This document shows, in pieces, positions 11,021 to 24,745 of a stretch of 64,000 bases of DNA. A program made the position numbers and the translations under genes. The notes beneath the pieces are model-generated. The model was not told the origin of the DNA. It searched no databases and saw only the letters and a list, made by a program, of their open reading frames with translations. Each line of letters begins with the position of its first letter. Position 1 is the first letter of the stretch. This DNA comes from Diphasiastrum complanatum. Taxonomy: Eukaryota > Streptophyta > Lycopodiopsida > Lycopodiales > Lycopodiaceae. The stretch is taken from positions 21,592,507-21,656,506 of the forward strand of contig CM055111.1 in the NCBI GenBank assembly GCA_029204225.1, given 5' to 3'.

Positions 11021-14000
11021 TTATTAATGTCCTTGAAATACCCTATGGTATATAGGACTAGGAAAAGGTACATGTCAAGTGTGCACATAGGATCTTAAAG
11101 CTTAATCATCTAACGATAACTACAAATACAATGCATAAAAATGTCTGGTCCAATCAGGATCCACCAATCAGGATCCAACAGCCTGGAATAGTATATCATG
11201 ATGCCCATCAGCATGGAAGAAATGGTGGATGGTATGCTGCGAAGGTGTCACTGGACGTGCTGTGGACCTCTGCCGCCGGATAGGCTGCCGGTTTCATCTC
11301 TGTTGCTGTGGCGCTCTGGGCTGTGGCCTAATAGCTGTCTGTCTCTTTGGCCGTCGACACTGTCTCTGTTGCCTGTGTTATGGAGTCTGCAATCTCGGCC
11401 TCTCCATCTGAATCATAGCTTGTGGGTAGATTGGATCTCTGTCGCCGACGGGATATGCACTCACTGACTCTCAACTGTGTAAGGGGATGTGTATCAATAT
11501 CTAATCTCCTCCTCCTCAAGTCAGCCATCTCCCGGATCATGAGTGCGACACATCTAGGATCCTCATAAGATATCAAGGTAGACAGTGTGGCTGGATGCTC
11601 CCTGAATAAGCAGTAGTACCTCCCTCGAATCTCATAGTAGGCTGGACATCTGAAGAGGAAGTGTGATTCGTCCTCAATCTTATGCATGGACAAGTCATCC
11701 TCTCGAGTTGATTCACTCGGATGTGCATATTGCTAGTACAAAGAGCAATGGTGGAACTACAATGTTTGTCACCTTCATAGATAACTACTCAAGATATGGA
11801 TGGGTATATCTACTTTCCTCTAAAGCACATGTTTTTGAGAGTTTTGTCAGGTTCAAGACTTTTGTTGAGAAGCATCATGATCACAAGATCAAAGTTTATA
11901 GAAGTGATAATGGTGGAGAATATATCTCAAATGAATTTAAAGACTTTTGTGATCAAGAAGGGATCAAGAAGGAGCTATCTTGTCCTTACACCCCTCAACA
12001 AAATGGGGGGCCAAGAGGAGAAATAGGACTTTATGTGAATGTTCTAAGGCTCTGAGGTTAGATGCATGGCTACCTAAGTCTTTTTGGGGAGAAGCTTTCA
12101 TGTGTGCTAATTTCTTATGTAATAGAGGTCCATGTAGCTCTATAAATGGTAAAGCATCTTATGAGTTGTTGTATGGAGAAAGGCCTAATCTCAAAGACTT
12201 GAAGGTGTTTGGATGCATTGGCTATGTACATGTCCCTTTGAACACAAGGACCAAGGAGGATCCATCATCCATGAAGGTGATCATGGTAGGCTATGGCAAT
12301 GCAAGCAAAGGTTACAAAATTTTCATTCCCTCTTCTCAAAAGTTTGTCATTTCTAGAGCTGTCATTTTTGATGAGACTAGAATGCATAAGCTTGAAGGTA
12401 ATTCATCTAACCACTCTATTGGAAGAGAGATAGTCGAGATCAAGAAGGAGCTTGATCATGAGGAGGAGCTAGAGCCAAGGACACCAAGCACACCAAGAAG
12501 ATCCACAAGGACAAGGATGGAGCCATTAAGGCTCACATACAAGGACAAGGGTAAGCAAGCCGAGGGAAGTACTTCTTATGCTTTCATCACATCTTTTGAA
12601 GAGCCTTCAAATGTTAGTGAAGCCTTAGAATCAAAGGAGTGGTTTCAAGCTATGTGTGATGAGTACAATGCAAGCTTAGCAAAAATATGCAAGATCCATT
12701 AGTTATCCATTGGAAATGTGCCAAGAGGATATTGAGATACATCTTGGGTACACTAGATTTTGGAATCCTTTACAAAGGTGATTCCATTAACTCGCGCTTT
12801 TAATGATTCAGATTTTGTAGGGGACAAGAAGGATAGAAAGCCAACAAGTGCCTTTGCAATTTTCATTGGAGAAGGTGTAGTTTCTTGGCTATTGTTAGAA
12901 ATAAATGACTATGCTGAAGTTAATCCATAGGTTACTTTGACCCAAAAGGTGGAGATTTCTGTAACCATGGGTATTTAGTTATTTAGGCCCTCTAAGTTTG
13001 TCTTAAGTTTAGTTGGACCCAATTTTGGTCATGTACTGACTCATGGGTCCTTTGGAGTCTAATTTGGTTTAGGGGCCCTATCTTGACTTTTGGGGATGCA
13101 CTACATTCAGTAAGTAGGTAGAGTACATATTTGCTTATTGTGTCACATAAAGGTTATACAAGTCTACAAAGTTATAATACTTAGTTATAAAGCTTGGTTT
13201 CAAAGTTTGTATATAAGCTTTTAGTACATAAAAGCTATTGTAAATCTTGATTTGGCTTCAACAAAATTTTTAAGAAAGGGGGGGAAATAAAATAAAGTAA
13301 ACTGTACTTGCAGGCTGTACCTGCTGCAAGTATAGACCTGTGTGCCCTTCTTCTTATCTTTCTTAGCCTCTTTCTTGGGCTTAATCCACCTCCTTGTAAC
13401 CTTCCACCTGCACACACAAAAAAAATGGCAAATCCTCCATCCTTTTCACTTTTGGGGAGGAAATTTGAAGTTTTTTCCTCCACCTCCTGCTCATGAACGT
13501 ACAGTTGTACCAGCACCTTCTCCTAAGTCTAAGGACAAGCCTTAGAGGAGATTTAGGTGTGTCTTTGGGCCATAAGGCCAAGATGTCAAGGCGGTGACCC
13601 AAAAGGTGGGTGGGGACGTGACCCAAGTGACCCTTGGGTGAGGTGGCGTAGGGAGGGTGGTGGCCATGTGATTTGAGGGTAGGTGGACCCCATAAGGGGA
13701 TGCCACTTGTTTTAGGAGCCCATGTGCTTGCTAGGTGGTGATTATAAGGCCCGCCACCCAGCAAGGCTTTTTTGGAAGGAAAAGAGGTGGGATGGGGGTT
13801 AAAGGCTCCATTTCCATCATTGAGGTGCTTATTGTGGCTTAGTCTCCTTCAGTGGTCTCAAGTTCTCTAAGTCCTTTTGTTGCGAAGCCCTTGCAGTATT
13901 TTCTTTGCCTCCTTCCTTGGAGCGCTATGGACCCTGCTATGCCCTCGGCTGAAGGACCGTCTTCACCACCTCCTCCTCCTGATGTAGACACTAACCAACT

Positions 14001-17000
14001 TGTAAAGGCCCTAAATCTGCTGCAAAACCAAATTTTAGAAATGCAGGCCAAGCATGCCGCAGCCGAGCAAGAGTGGCGTTCTTCATCGCACTCGCGGTCT
14101 GTTGGCGTATATTCAATGTTTAATCCGGAATTCTTTTCGCGTGAAAAGAAAGACCGACTTCTTGATGTGGTATTGTCATTTTTCCATGCACGATGCGCCT
14201 GATAGTACAAAGGTCGCGCTCTCATGTTTTCACGCGGAAAGGCGTTTACATGGTGGCAGGATCTGAAGGAGAGGGCTACTGCCCCTTCTACATGGGATGC
14301 CTTTCAAGAAGCCTTTAAAACGGCTTTTCTTTCGGTGTTGGATGATTTCGAGCATTGGCGGCGTTTCGCCACCGTGCAGATGGGTACTAGGCCGTTAGAG
14401 GGGCTTCCAAAAGAATTTTAGCTAGAAGTGCGGCATAACCAACCGCATACAATCGAAGATGCAGTTCCCTTTGCGAAAATCTTCGATGACGCCCATTTTG
14501 CCTCTTGCAAGGAGCAAACTTTGCCCAAGGCTGAGCAGAAAGAAAAGAAATTTTTCAAGAAGCGGGGCAGAGATAAGACGGCGGACACTGGTTCCCAAGG
14601 CGGGAAAATGCGCGTCAAATTGGATCGCACAGACTACGACAAGGCAATTACTGGCGGGTTGTGCTTCTCATGCATGGAGAAGGGGCATCTTTCAAAAGAT
14701 TGCCCAAAGAAAAAGCAAAAGAAATCTGGCGGGCAATCGAAAAAATTTAAAGCGCTTGGTAATTCTAGTATTTCTTTTGTTGATTTATCCTTTAAGGATG
14801 GCTCTAGTTGCAAGAATTGTTGATTTAATATAGCTGTTTTTGGCCCCCACGATCTCATTCTTATGAATGGAATCGTAGGACGCCAAGCTGTGGCTGTTCT
14901 TTTTGATGATGGTTCCACATATAACTTCATAAATGCAAAATTGGTGCAGAAGCTCAGGGTGGCTACTGCGCCAAGTAATCACTTGTACATGGTGAAAATG
15001 GCGTTGGGGGAAGATCGGCAAGCTTGGGATCAGCTTGTTCCTCAGCTGCCGCTTCAGATCCAAGGTTATGTTGAGCCGCTAGATTTTCATATTATGAACT
15101 TGGATAGCGTAGACATAATCTTAGGAAAAGAATGGTATTATTCTAAAAACGAGTCTTTAAGAAAGGATTATGTGTCGCATAGTATTTCCTTTTTGCATAA
15201 GGGCTCGTTGGTTGAGCTAAAAGGCGATGTAAATAGGCCTTTTGATCCTTTGGTTTCTGCTTTAGAAGTTGAATATTTGAAAGATTCTGGCAATAAAGTT
15301 TATCTTTGTTTTTTGAAAGATGAAACTTATGTGGATGACCATGCAGTCCAGAGTCTAAATATTGATTTATCGCATTTGCCTTTGATTGTGCCTGTAAATA
15401 ATCCCTTAAGTGTTAACTCACCTGAAGGAATAATATTTAACAAGCTTAGGCAAGAGTATAGCGATGTTTTTCCTAATAAGCTCCCCGATGGCCTACCTCC
15501 CCAAAGGAGTGTTGACCATCAGATAGAGTTGCTTCCTGGAAGCCAACCGGTATGTCTTTTTCCATACAAGGTTAGCATCAAGGAAGAGGATGAAATTTCT
15601 AAGCAGTTACAAGAACTCCTTAGGATGGGCCATATTCGGCCTAGTAAGTCCCCTTGGGGAGCACCAATCCTTTTGGTTAGTAAAAAGGATGGTGGCACAT
15701 GTTTGTGTGGTGACTTTAAAAAGTTAAATGATTTAACCATCAAGAACAAATATCCCTTACCTAGGATGGATGATCTTATGGATCGTCTGAATGGAGCTAA
15801 GTATTTCTCCAAGATTGATCTTAGATCAGGTTACCATCAAATAAGGATTAGGAATGAAGATGTTCCTAAGACTGGCTTTCGATCCAGGTATGGCCATTAT
15901 GAGTTTTTAGTGTTACCTTTTGGACTCACGAATGCGCCTGCCACTTTCCAGCAGATGATGAACGATATTCTTCGTCTATATCTGGGAAAGTTTGTAGTGG
16001 TGTATTTGGATGACATATTAATTTATACTCGGACCCTTGAGGAGCATGAAGAGCATCTTCGTATTGTCTTGGATCTTCTAAGGCAAGAAAAGCTCTATGC
16101 TAAGGAGTCGAAATGTGAGTTCTAATACCTGGGCCATGTCATATCGGATAAAGGTCCTAAAATCGATTATGACAAAGTCCGTAAGGTACGAGAATGGCCG
16201 AGACCTCTGACAATTCGAGATGTGAAATACTTTTTGGGCTTCACAGGATTCTTTCACAGGTTCATTATGGACTATGACGGTCCTTTATTAGGACAATAGA
16301 CCAGTTGCTTTTGAAAGCAAGAAGCTGGATCCTGCTCAAACTAGGTATTCCCCCTATGAGAAGGAGCTTTTTGCAGTCATTCACGCGTTAAAAATCTAGA
16401 GGCATTATCTTTATGGTGCTAGATTTACGGTAATGACTGATCACCAATCCCTTAAGTATATTTGTGATGCCAAGGACCTTCGTGGCCGTAAGGTGGTCGA
16501 AACTCATTCGGGAGTTGTCTTCGACATTAAGTATCGTAAAGGTACGTCGAACTGTGTTGCCGATGCCTTGAGTCGGATTGGAGAAATTAATCAATTATGC
16601 TTTGTTGAGATCCAATCTGGTTTGTAACCTTCACTATGGGATCTTTGTCGAACCGATAGGTTTTTTGGTCGCATCTGGCTAGATGTCCTGATCGGAAATT
16701 CTAGATCTAGTGATGACCTTGGGATGCAGGATCCCAAGCAATTCCAAAATGATAAGATACTTGAAGACTATTCCATAAGGAATGGCCTGCTTTTCCGAAA
16801 GGGAAAGGTTTGTGTGCCAGATAGGGAGGACTTGCGGGCCCAAATCCTGTAGCAGTGTCATGACAACCCTTGTGCTGGTCACCCAGGCATACAGAGGACA
16901 CTTGACCTTGTTAGGCAGAATTTCTTATGGCCTAAGATGAAAGTTCATGTGGAGGCATACGTTCAAAGTTGTGAACAATGCCAACAAAACAAAGTGGAAA

Positions 17001-19022
17001 GACTCAAAGTTGCGGGTCTTCTACATCCCTTGGAAATTCCCAGTAAAAAATGGGAAAGTATTTCAATGGATTTTGTGGTTGGACTCCCTAAAACCCGGAG
17101 TGATCGATGCCATTTGGGTGGTGGTTGACAAGCTAACCAAGATGGCGCAATTTATACCAACTAAATTAACTGTCAAGGCATCTGAACTAGTCAGCTTTTC
17201 GTTGAAAAGTTGTTCAGATTGTATGGTTTGCCGAATGATATTGTTAGTGATCATGACTCCAAGTTCATTGGCAAGTTCTGGCAAGCAGTTTTTGAAAAAC
17301 TTGAAACAACCTTTAGTCTTAGTTCTTCGGATGACCTAGAATCTGATGGGCAGACAGAACGTGTCAACCAGACGTTGGAAGATATGCTTAGAGCATATGT
17401 TTCTCACTGACAATTTGATTGGGAAAAGTATCTCCCTTTGGTTGAGTTCGCGCACAATAGTGCCAAGCATTCTGCCACCGGATTCAGTCCATTTATGCTG
17501 ATGTATGGCTTTCAGCCGCATTCTCCAGTTTTGGTCGGACTCAACGGTCTCAAGGTGCAAGCTACAGTAGATTTCCTGCAAAGCATGAAAACCACTTAGG
17601 ATAGATCTCAGTTTTATGCTAATCGTGGTTGCTCACCTCGGGATATTGAGGTCGGAACCTGGGTGTATCTTAAAATCCCTAAGGATTCGAAGGTACTTCG
17701 GACGGGAAAATGCCATAAGCTATCTCCTCGATATAGCGGACCTTATAAGGTTGTAAAGAGAATCAACCCGGTCGCTTATCAGCTAGATCTTCCGATTGGG
17801 GTTAAGGTTCATTCCATGTAAGTCGTCTAAAAGAACGACTTGTAGGAAGGATTCCCTAATTCCGGAAGGTGAACTAGTTGAGCTCGAGGATCTTTTTGTT
17901 GATGGCAGTTAGGACCATGTCCCGGATAAAGAAAGTGAAAGTAGTCGGTCGGGGAGAAATGGAGATGGGAGTGTCCGTGGGTGCAATATATAAGGTAGTG
18001 GCGTATGTAGTCCAGGTATGAAGGTCAGTGAGGGGAGGAGGTGGGGTACGGGGGAGGAATTCTCTCCAGAAGGCACCGGAGGAGGAACTGCAAAGGGATT
18101 CGACTAAGCTTTTACCTTTTTGAGTTTCATACATTCGTTTCTTCCGTCGGAGGGCATGATGGAAAGATCGACGAGATGCAAGAAGAAGGTGTGTATTATG
18201 CAATCTAGCTTGGGTGACTTGGAGATGGAGGAAACGACACTCGCGTCAAACCAGGGAGGTTGGATAGGGTGTGACGAAGTGGGTGGGTGCCGATGTGGTT
18301 TGGAGGGAAAGGAAAATGATGCAGCAGTATGTAGTGAAGTGGTAAGGAAGATAGCTTGTGTCTCCAGCGGTGTGTGGTGGGGAAAATGACAAAGTAATGA
18401 GCTGACGGCCTCCTGGTATGTCTTGATGTGGGAACGGTCAAAAGTGTACTTAGGTGCACGAGAGATGGATGGAATAGTGAGTGGTTGGGAAGTCGGGATG
18501 GAGCCCATACTGAAAGATAGGAAGGAGTGATCGGAAAGGGTAGTGGGATTTGGAGGTGGTGTAGTCGACATGAGACAAGAAGGGCGTATCTGGAGCAGTT
18601 CTGGTAAAGATGGGAGTGGAAGGGACAATGGGTGAGGGAGGGCTCGAGTGGGATTGCTGTTGAGCAGCAGTGGGAGCAGGTGTCTGCGCAGCAGGAGGGA
18701 CCTGTTGCTCAGCAGGATGGGCTGTGGAGGGGGAGTGGAGAGGAGGGGCAGCAGGTGGGCTGGGCAGTAGGTGGAGCGGAGGAGGAGGGCGGAGCAGCAG
18801 ATGGGTAGGGCAGGGCAGGGCAGCAGGTGGAGTGGAGGAAGAGGGCAGAGCATCCGATGGGTAGGGCAGGGCAGTGGGTGGAGCGGAGGAGGGTGGTTGG
18901 TGGGCAGCAGGTGGAGTGGAGGAAGGGGGCGGAAGCAGAGGAAGGGGGCGGGGTTTTGCACTCCAGGGGGGGGGGAGTGGGGGGGGGGCAAGGAGATCAG
19001 CAGCGATGGACAACCATCACCC

Positions 19023-19078
<56 letters not shown>

Positions 19079-19136
19079 TGATATCTTTTTGGGGGTGGGG
19101 GGGGGGGAGCAAGGAGATCAGTAGCAATGGACAGCC

Positions 19137-19192
<56 letters not shown>

Positions 19193-22100
19193 TTAACGTC
19201 TTTTCCATGCCAAAAGGCATATAAGACTAGTAAACGTACATGTAGTATGTGGTAATAGTGGGAGCGTATGAAACGTCTCCGAAACAATAAATAAAGAAAC
19301 ATCTACTATGAAACTGAAATAACTGCGCTGAAATATGTAGCAACATAGTTGAGAGTGATGAATTAGTGTATCATCTTATCCTCTAGATTCTCATACTAAG
19401 CTATTTCTAGAATTAATTGTTATTAGTGTTGATTCCTTGTTTGATGCCATAATTCTCTGTATTAATTCTCAGCTTTGGTTTGTTGGCTTCATTCTTGTTA
19501 ATTGGGCTACAAAATTTACCCTAATCTTTTTCTATGCAGTCGTACAAAGGAAAATGGATGTCCTTCAGTAGTCTTCTTGATGAAAAAGCATCACAGGTAT
19601 TCTCCTGTGTGCTTTCAAGTACCACCTGCCATTCTCCTTACTTTTAAGCCAGATAAGCTGCCTTGCACAATTTATATGCAATGTGTTGCCCTAATTTTTT
19701 GGAGCATTTGTGATAAAATTGCATTTTGTTCACTTGACTTCTCTATTCCTACTCTGGATGCTGTGTTTCTTTAAAAACAACTTAATCTCTAAGGGTGAAA
19801 GGTAACTTGGAATCAATCAGGCAAGCTGTATTGTCTGATAAAGAGTCCGGGGAACTTTTGTGGCAAAATTTTAAATGTTTGGTTTATCTAGTGGCAACTT
19901 GTTTTAAGTTTCCACCGCGATTGATTTCTATGCAGTGGCAAACTGATGCCGACAGTAGCAAAGGCTCTTCTGGGATTCTTGATGAGACAGCATTGCAGGT
20001 CTTCCTTCTTCCTCTCCTTCACCTCCTCCCACTTTTTTCATTCAAGAGGAGGAACTCACATATCTCATTGCCTCGTGTGATTACTGCATTCAAAGTAATA
20101 TGCATTCAAAGGGTAGAAACTTTGTGCAGTAACCTGTAAATATAAATTGTAAAGAGGGAGAGATAGAGAGAGAAGAAGATCATAACGATTTAAGAAGTCT
20201 CTATCAATGTTGTTCAGCATGAATCAGATCTAAGAAAATTCAGGCTCTGATTGAGCCTTTTACTGTAGCAGCAGTTTATTATTTCTCTGTTCTTCTTGAT
20301 TTGTTTGGTATTGGCTAACCATCCTACTATTGTTCGATTGACTCCCTTGCATTTCTTTTCGATTCCATTGTGTGTTTTTGGTGATAGCATATTTTGCATA
20401 AGTACATATCTATCAAGTGTCATCTTAACACTATGTTTGAAATGGTCTTTTTCCTTATTTCTAAACTCCCTTCTTACTCCACCTACGTTCCAAATTTCAT
20501 TCTTGTTTGCTATTGCTCTGCTGCGAGTCCCTGCATGCCTCAGTTCATCCTTGTACTTAGTTTTTCAAGATGAAAATTCTGGCTAAAAATTGGTTGGGAG
20601 TAATTTGTTGTTGTCATCATTTGACAAATTGTCTGGATTTTCAGTTCAAGGACAGTGTGAAGCAGTTTGCCCAAGAGAATATTGCGCCCCATGCTGCAAA
20701 GATAGATGTTACAAATTCTTTCCCAAAGGTAAGTCTCTCTCATTGTGATGCATTCAGTCCGTGACTAGAAAATGCTACTTTTTGGAAATATTTTCAACCA
20801 ATGATTTGACAGGATGTCGACTTGTGGAAACTGATGGGAGACTTCAATCTGCTTGGCATCACTGCCCCTGGTTCGTGAAGGTCTCTCTGAAGCCTTTGAA
20901 TTTCAGCAGAGCACATATTTATTCAGTCAAATGATTTATCATAGTAATCAATAAACTGAAGTAGACCTACGTGAGAGATATGCCTGTGATAGTTCACATG
21001 TCTATCATAGTTGTTTTGAGCAAAACAGTTGCTCTTTAGTTTCATGTCAAGAGGGCCTTAAAGCTTATCGGAACATATGCAATTCATAAATGCTTAGCAT
21101 CTTGACCACCAAAAGTGCTGTGTCTGCGAGCATGTGTTTGTTTATTCTGGAGTAGCAAGTCCTCAAGATAGTATGTATCTTACAGATGATTTAAAGCCTC
21201 TTGTCTTGTGTGCAAGCTCTAATGAATTTAAGGGTTCTATTATTGGTACGCTAGTCTGTGAAGGTATGTAAGGCAAGGCTATGGAAGATGTAATTGATGA
21301 TTTCAACAATTGAGATTGTCCTCATTGTTCTAGGAAGCTTGACCAGGTTAGTAGACCTCAAAATTTTCGTGAGAAGGATTGTCATGACTACAAAATGGCA
21401 AGAAACTATACTTTTTGCCAATGGCTTGTAGGACTTTTTAAAGATCAAAACTTTCTCAAAATCAAAATACAGAAATAAGTTGTTTTGTGCGCTTGTACAA
21501 GCATATGAAATTCGTAGTGATGACAAAAGGGAACTGCTACTACTGACATCTTGATATTTTAGAGAGTTTCAATGAAACTTAAGATGAACCAGCTTGCTAT
21601 TCATGTTTGGACAAAACTTTGTTCCCAAAAGTTTCTACTTTCAAATTGGTACTTAGGTCAGAACATTCAAAGTCAGCACTTCAGCCTACCTATACATGAG
21701 GCCAATTCAAAGGTTTACAGTACCTCTTTTGTGGTTGATATTGAGCATTCGTCTGGAACGAATGGACTTAAAACTTATGAGTAGAGAATGTAAAACTATC
21801 TGTATCGGTTGTTTGATGTGTCTTAGAACTAGTATCTAGTATCAAACTGAGAATGCAGTCCACAGAAGGAATTCTGCTCTGTTATTCTCCCATGGAATCA
21901 CAAAGGGAATATAGCTTATGCCTGTTTGGCTACTAAAGTTGGATATGATGAGGTAAGTTCTATTACACATTGGCATCATTTGTGCAGAAAAGTATGGAGG
22001 CTTGGGATTGGGCTACTTATATCATTGTCTGGCCATGGAGGAAATCAGTCGTGCATCTGGTTCAGTTGGCCTTTCTTATGGTGCCCATACAAATTTGTGT

Positions 22101-24687
22101 ATTAACCAGCTGGTATATCAGCCAAAAGCTTGTTACAAAAAACAGTCTATTCACTTGTCTCAGTTACATCAATCCAGTCTCCAACTTGAATTCATATACT
22201 GATTGATGTAACTTGGACTTAATAATCTGATAAAGTTACACACGTGCTGTTGTTTTATCTAATCAGATTATTCATTTTGTTAGGTGCGGAATGGCACAAC
22301 TGTCCAAAAGGAGAAGTATTTACCAAAGGTATTAAATATGTAACAAAAATTCGTTTCATTTTGACAACCAGGGATTTCTGTGTTTGCGAACAGTAATTGT
22401 CCTTCTTGTCACTCAATGGCAGAGCTACCTTTATGTAGGATTCTGTGGATAATTCTTGGACTTACAAGAACTAACCCCACAATTCACACTCAAGAAAACT
22501 GGTGCGTGTAGAAATTAGAATATTTGTGAAGCAAAAGGCTTAGCTAAGTCATTTACTTTGTTTGAAGTTGATCAGCGGAGAGCATATTGGAGCGTTGGTG
22601 ATGAGCGAGCCTAACTGTGAGTTTTTCATTTCAATTTCTTATCTCATTATGTATATTTGCAAAAATCCCAATTTCGGCATGTCTTTTATTAGTAGCACTT
22701 TATACTTAGTGTTTTCATAGCAACCTGAGAGGTTCTTTGTTCACTTTGAATGATGAATTCATGTGTTAAGTTTGTCCACTTGCTAAATTTTTAATATAGT
22801 GTTGACCTGGAACTGTGAGTATCGTGATCTGTTTTCAAGGTCTCCTGGTAGTATGACAAGTCAACATTGTGCAACTCTCTCCTCTTGGATTTGTGAATAG
22901 CCGTATGGGAAACTGCACACAGATATGTGGCTTTGAGACATGAAGCTGATCAATGTGGGGATGGTAGAGAATTTAGAGAAAGACAAATTGAGAGGTTGAC
23001 CATCTTAGTGCTTGCCATAGAAAAGAAAACTTCAGAGCTAGAAGCAATAAGTTGCGAGCCTTCAAAGAAGATTGGGAATTTAATGTTTTGCTACAAATCA
23101 AGTGTCATGAAGTTTGGCACTGTTTTGACTCCTTGAAAGCCATTATGTCATTGAAATTTCGATACCAAAACTGAATCTCACATGGTATTTGGATATGCAA
23201 TTGGGCAGTTCTTTTCTACGAAGTTCAAAAAGCAAACATTACAGATATTTATCGATCATGCATGTCTGATATAGTAGACGTATTTGTCAGTTTACCTGTG
23301 TAATGCTTAATTTTAATGATTGAAACACACATTCAAGCTAAATTTGGGTGTGTAGGAGACGATACATTCATGCACAGCTGGTTCCTATCACTGCACGTTC
23401 CAGCACAATGCTATTTCACACCCTCGGAATGCAAGATTCCCTGCTAGATTATGAGGAGTTTATATTGATTGATAGCTAAATTATTAATCATCCAAGAGAA
23501 GAAGTAGAGAAGATCATAATACATTATGAAGGTGAAAAGGCCTGTGAACATTTGGTTTTGACAAGTGAGGTGGTCCACTTTTAAGTCCAGATTTATGTGA
23601 CCATGTTTAATCCTAGGTCTTTGTTTCATTGATGTATCACATTCCAGCATTTAAGGAAGTCATGATGTTTTTGTGAAAATCACATGCTAAGCTTTTTTTG
23701 CACTATGGACTTAAGAACCTGCTTTATTGGAATGGATCCACACTTCAAGCTGTTCATGGCAATAGATCCCGCTTATTGTTTAAATATCTGACTATTTTAC
23801 CCCTAATGGCTAGGTAAACTTAGTTAATGCAAGCTATATTGATGTAATTGGGGCAATTTATTGTAAATACATTGCGACCCTCCTGAGTCCTTTTGTAGTT
23901 ATATAAGTTAGTGCAAATGGGCCCAAGTGGCCAAGTAGCACAAGATTATGGTGACATCTCATACTTTCCTATGCATGTACTTGAGAAACTTTCCTCAAAG
24001 GAGGTTAGGTCTCCCCCCCCCTCTCGGGGAGTCAGAGGAGCACTTTATCTTTAGGTGCCCGGTATAATTACGAGATCAGAGGGAGATACCACTGTTTGTT
24101 CGGTGACGCACCTGTCACCCTACGATCCTTCCTAGCCTATGAGGACTCCCGATGCGCTGCACTCATGATACGAGAGATGTTTATACTGCGATAGGACTTG
24201 TGTCAGACAGCCCAGCAGAGTCATGTTTCTCAGCCTCAGATCACTTCTTTCTTCTCCAAGAGGAGAGGACGAGACCTAGTATTTGATGATGATGATGATG
24301 GTGATGATGACTTACCTGCCCACAGAGATCGGAGACAGTGTCCCACACATACGCATGTTGCAGCACGAGCTACTCGACCTATCACGAGGAGACTTCTTCA
24401 CCCTCCTAGACGATGTCAACGACCACCAGTGGCCCTCCATGCGGCCTGTATTACATCCTTTTATAGCATCAGCAAGACAGGAGTGGATGATAGTGTCATA
24501 CCCCACTCATGACTTTTAGCAGTATACATGCTCCATATATCATCACATCTATTTCAGCTCATAGCTTTAGATGTGTTATTTCTATTACCGTTTTGGAGAC
24601 GTTTTATATGCTCCCATTGTTACCACATACTTGACATGTACATTTATATGCCTTTTGGCATAGAAAGGACATTAATAAAGCTTGCTT

Positions 24688-24745
<58 letters not shown>

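Noticed and set aside
10876..11098. Open frames of Leu-Ser or Arg-Glu repeats over GA/CT tracts (also at 18997-19302, 24528-24905, 28518-29019, 51562-51765 and 52476-52877)
   Set aside because: They are translations of dinucleotide repeats, not proteins.
19795..19935. Open frame contiguous with exon 2b as extra coding sequence
   Set aside because: No similarity to IVD, and the acceptor ttctatgcag at 19935 fits the family alignment.
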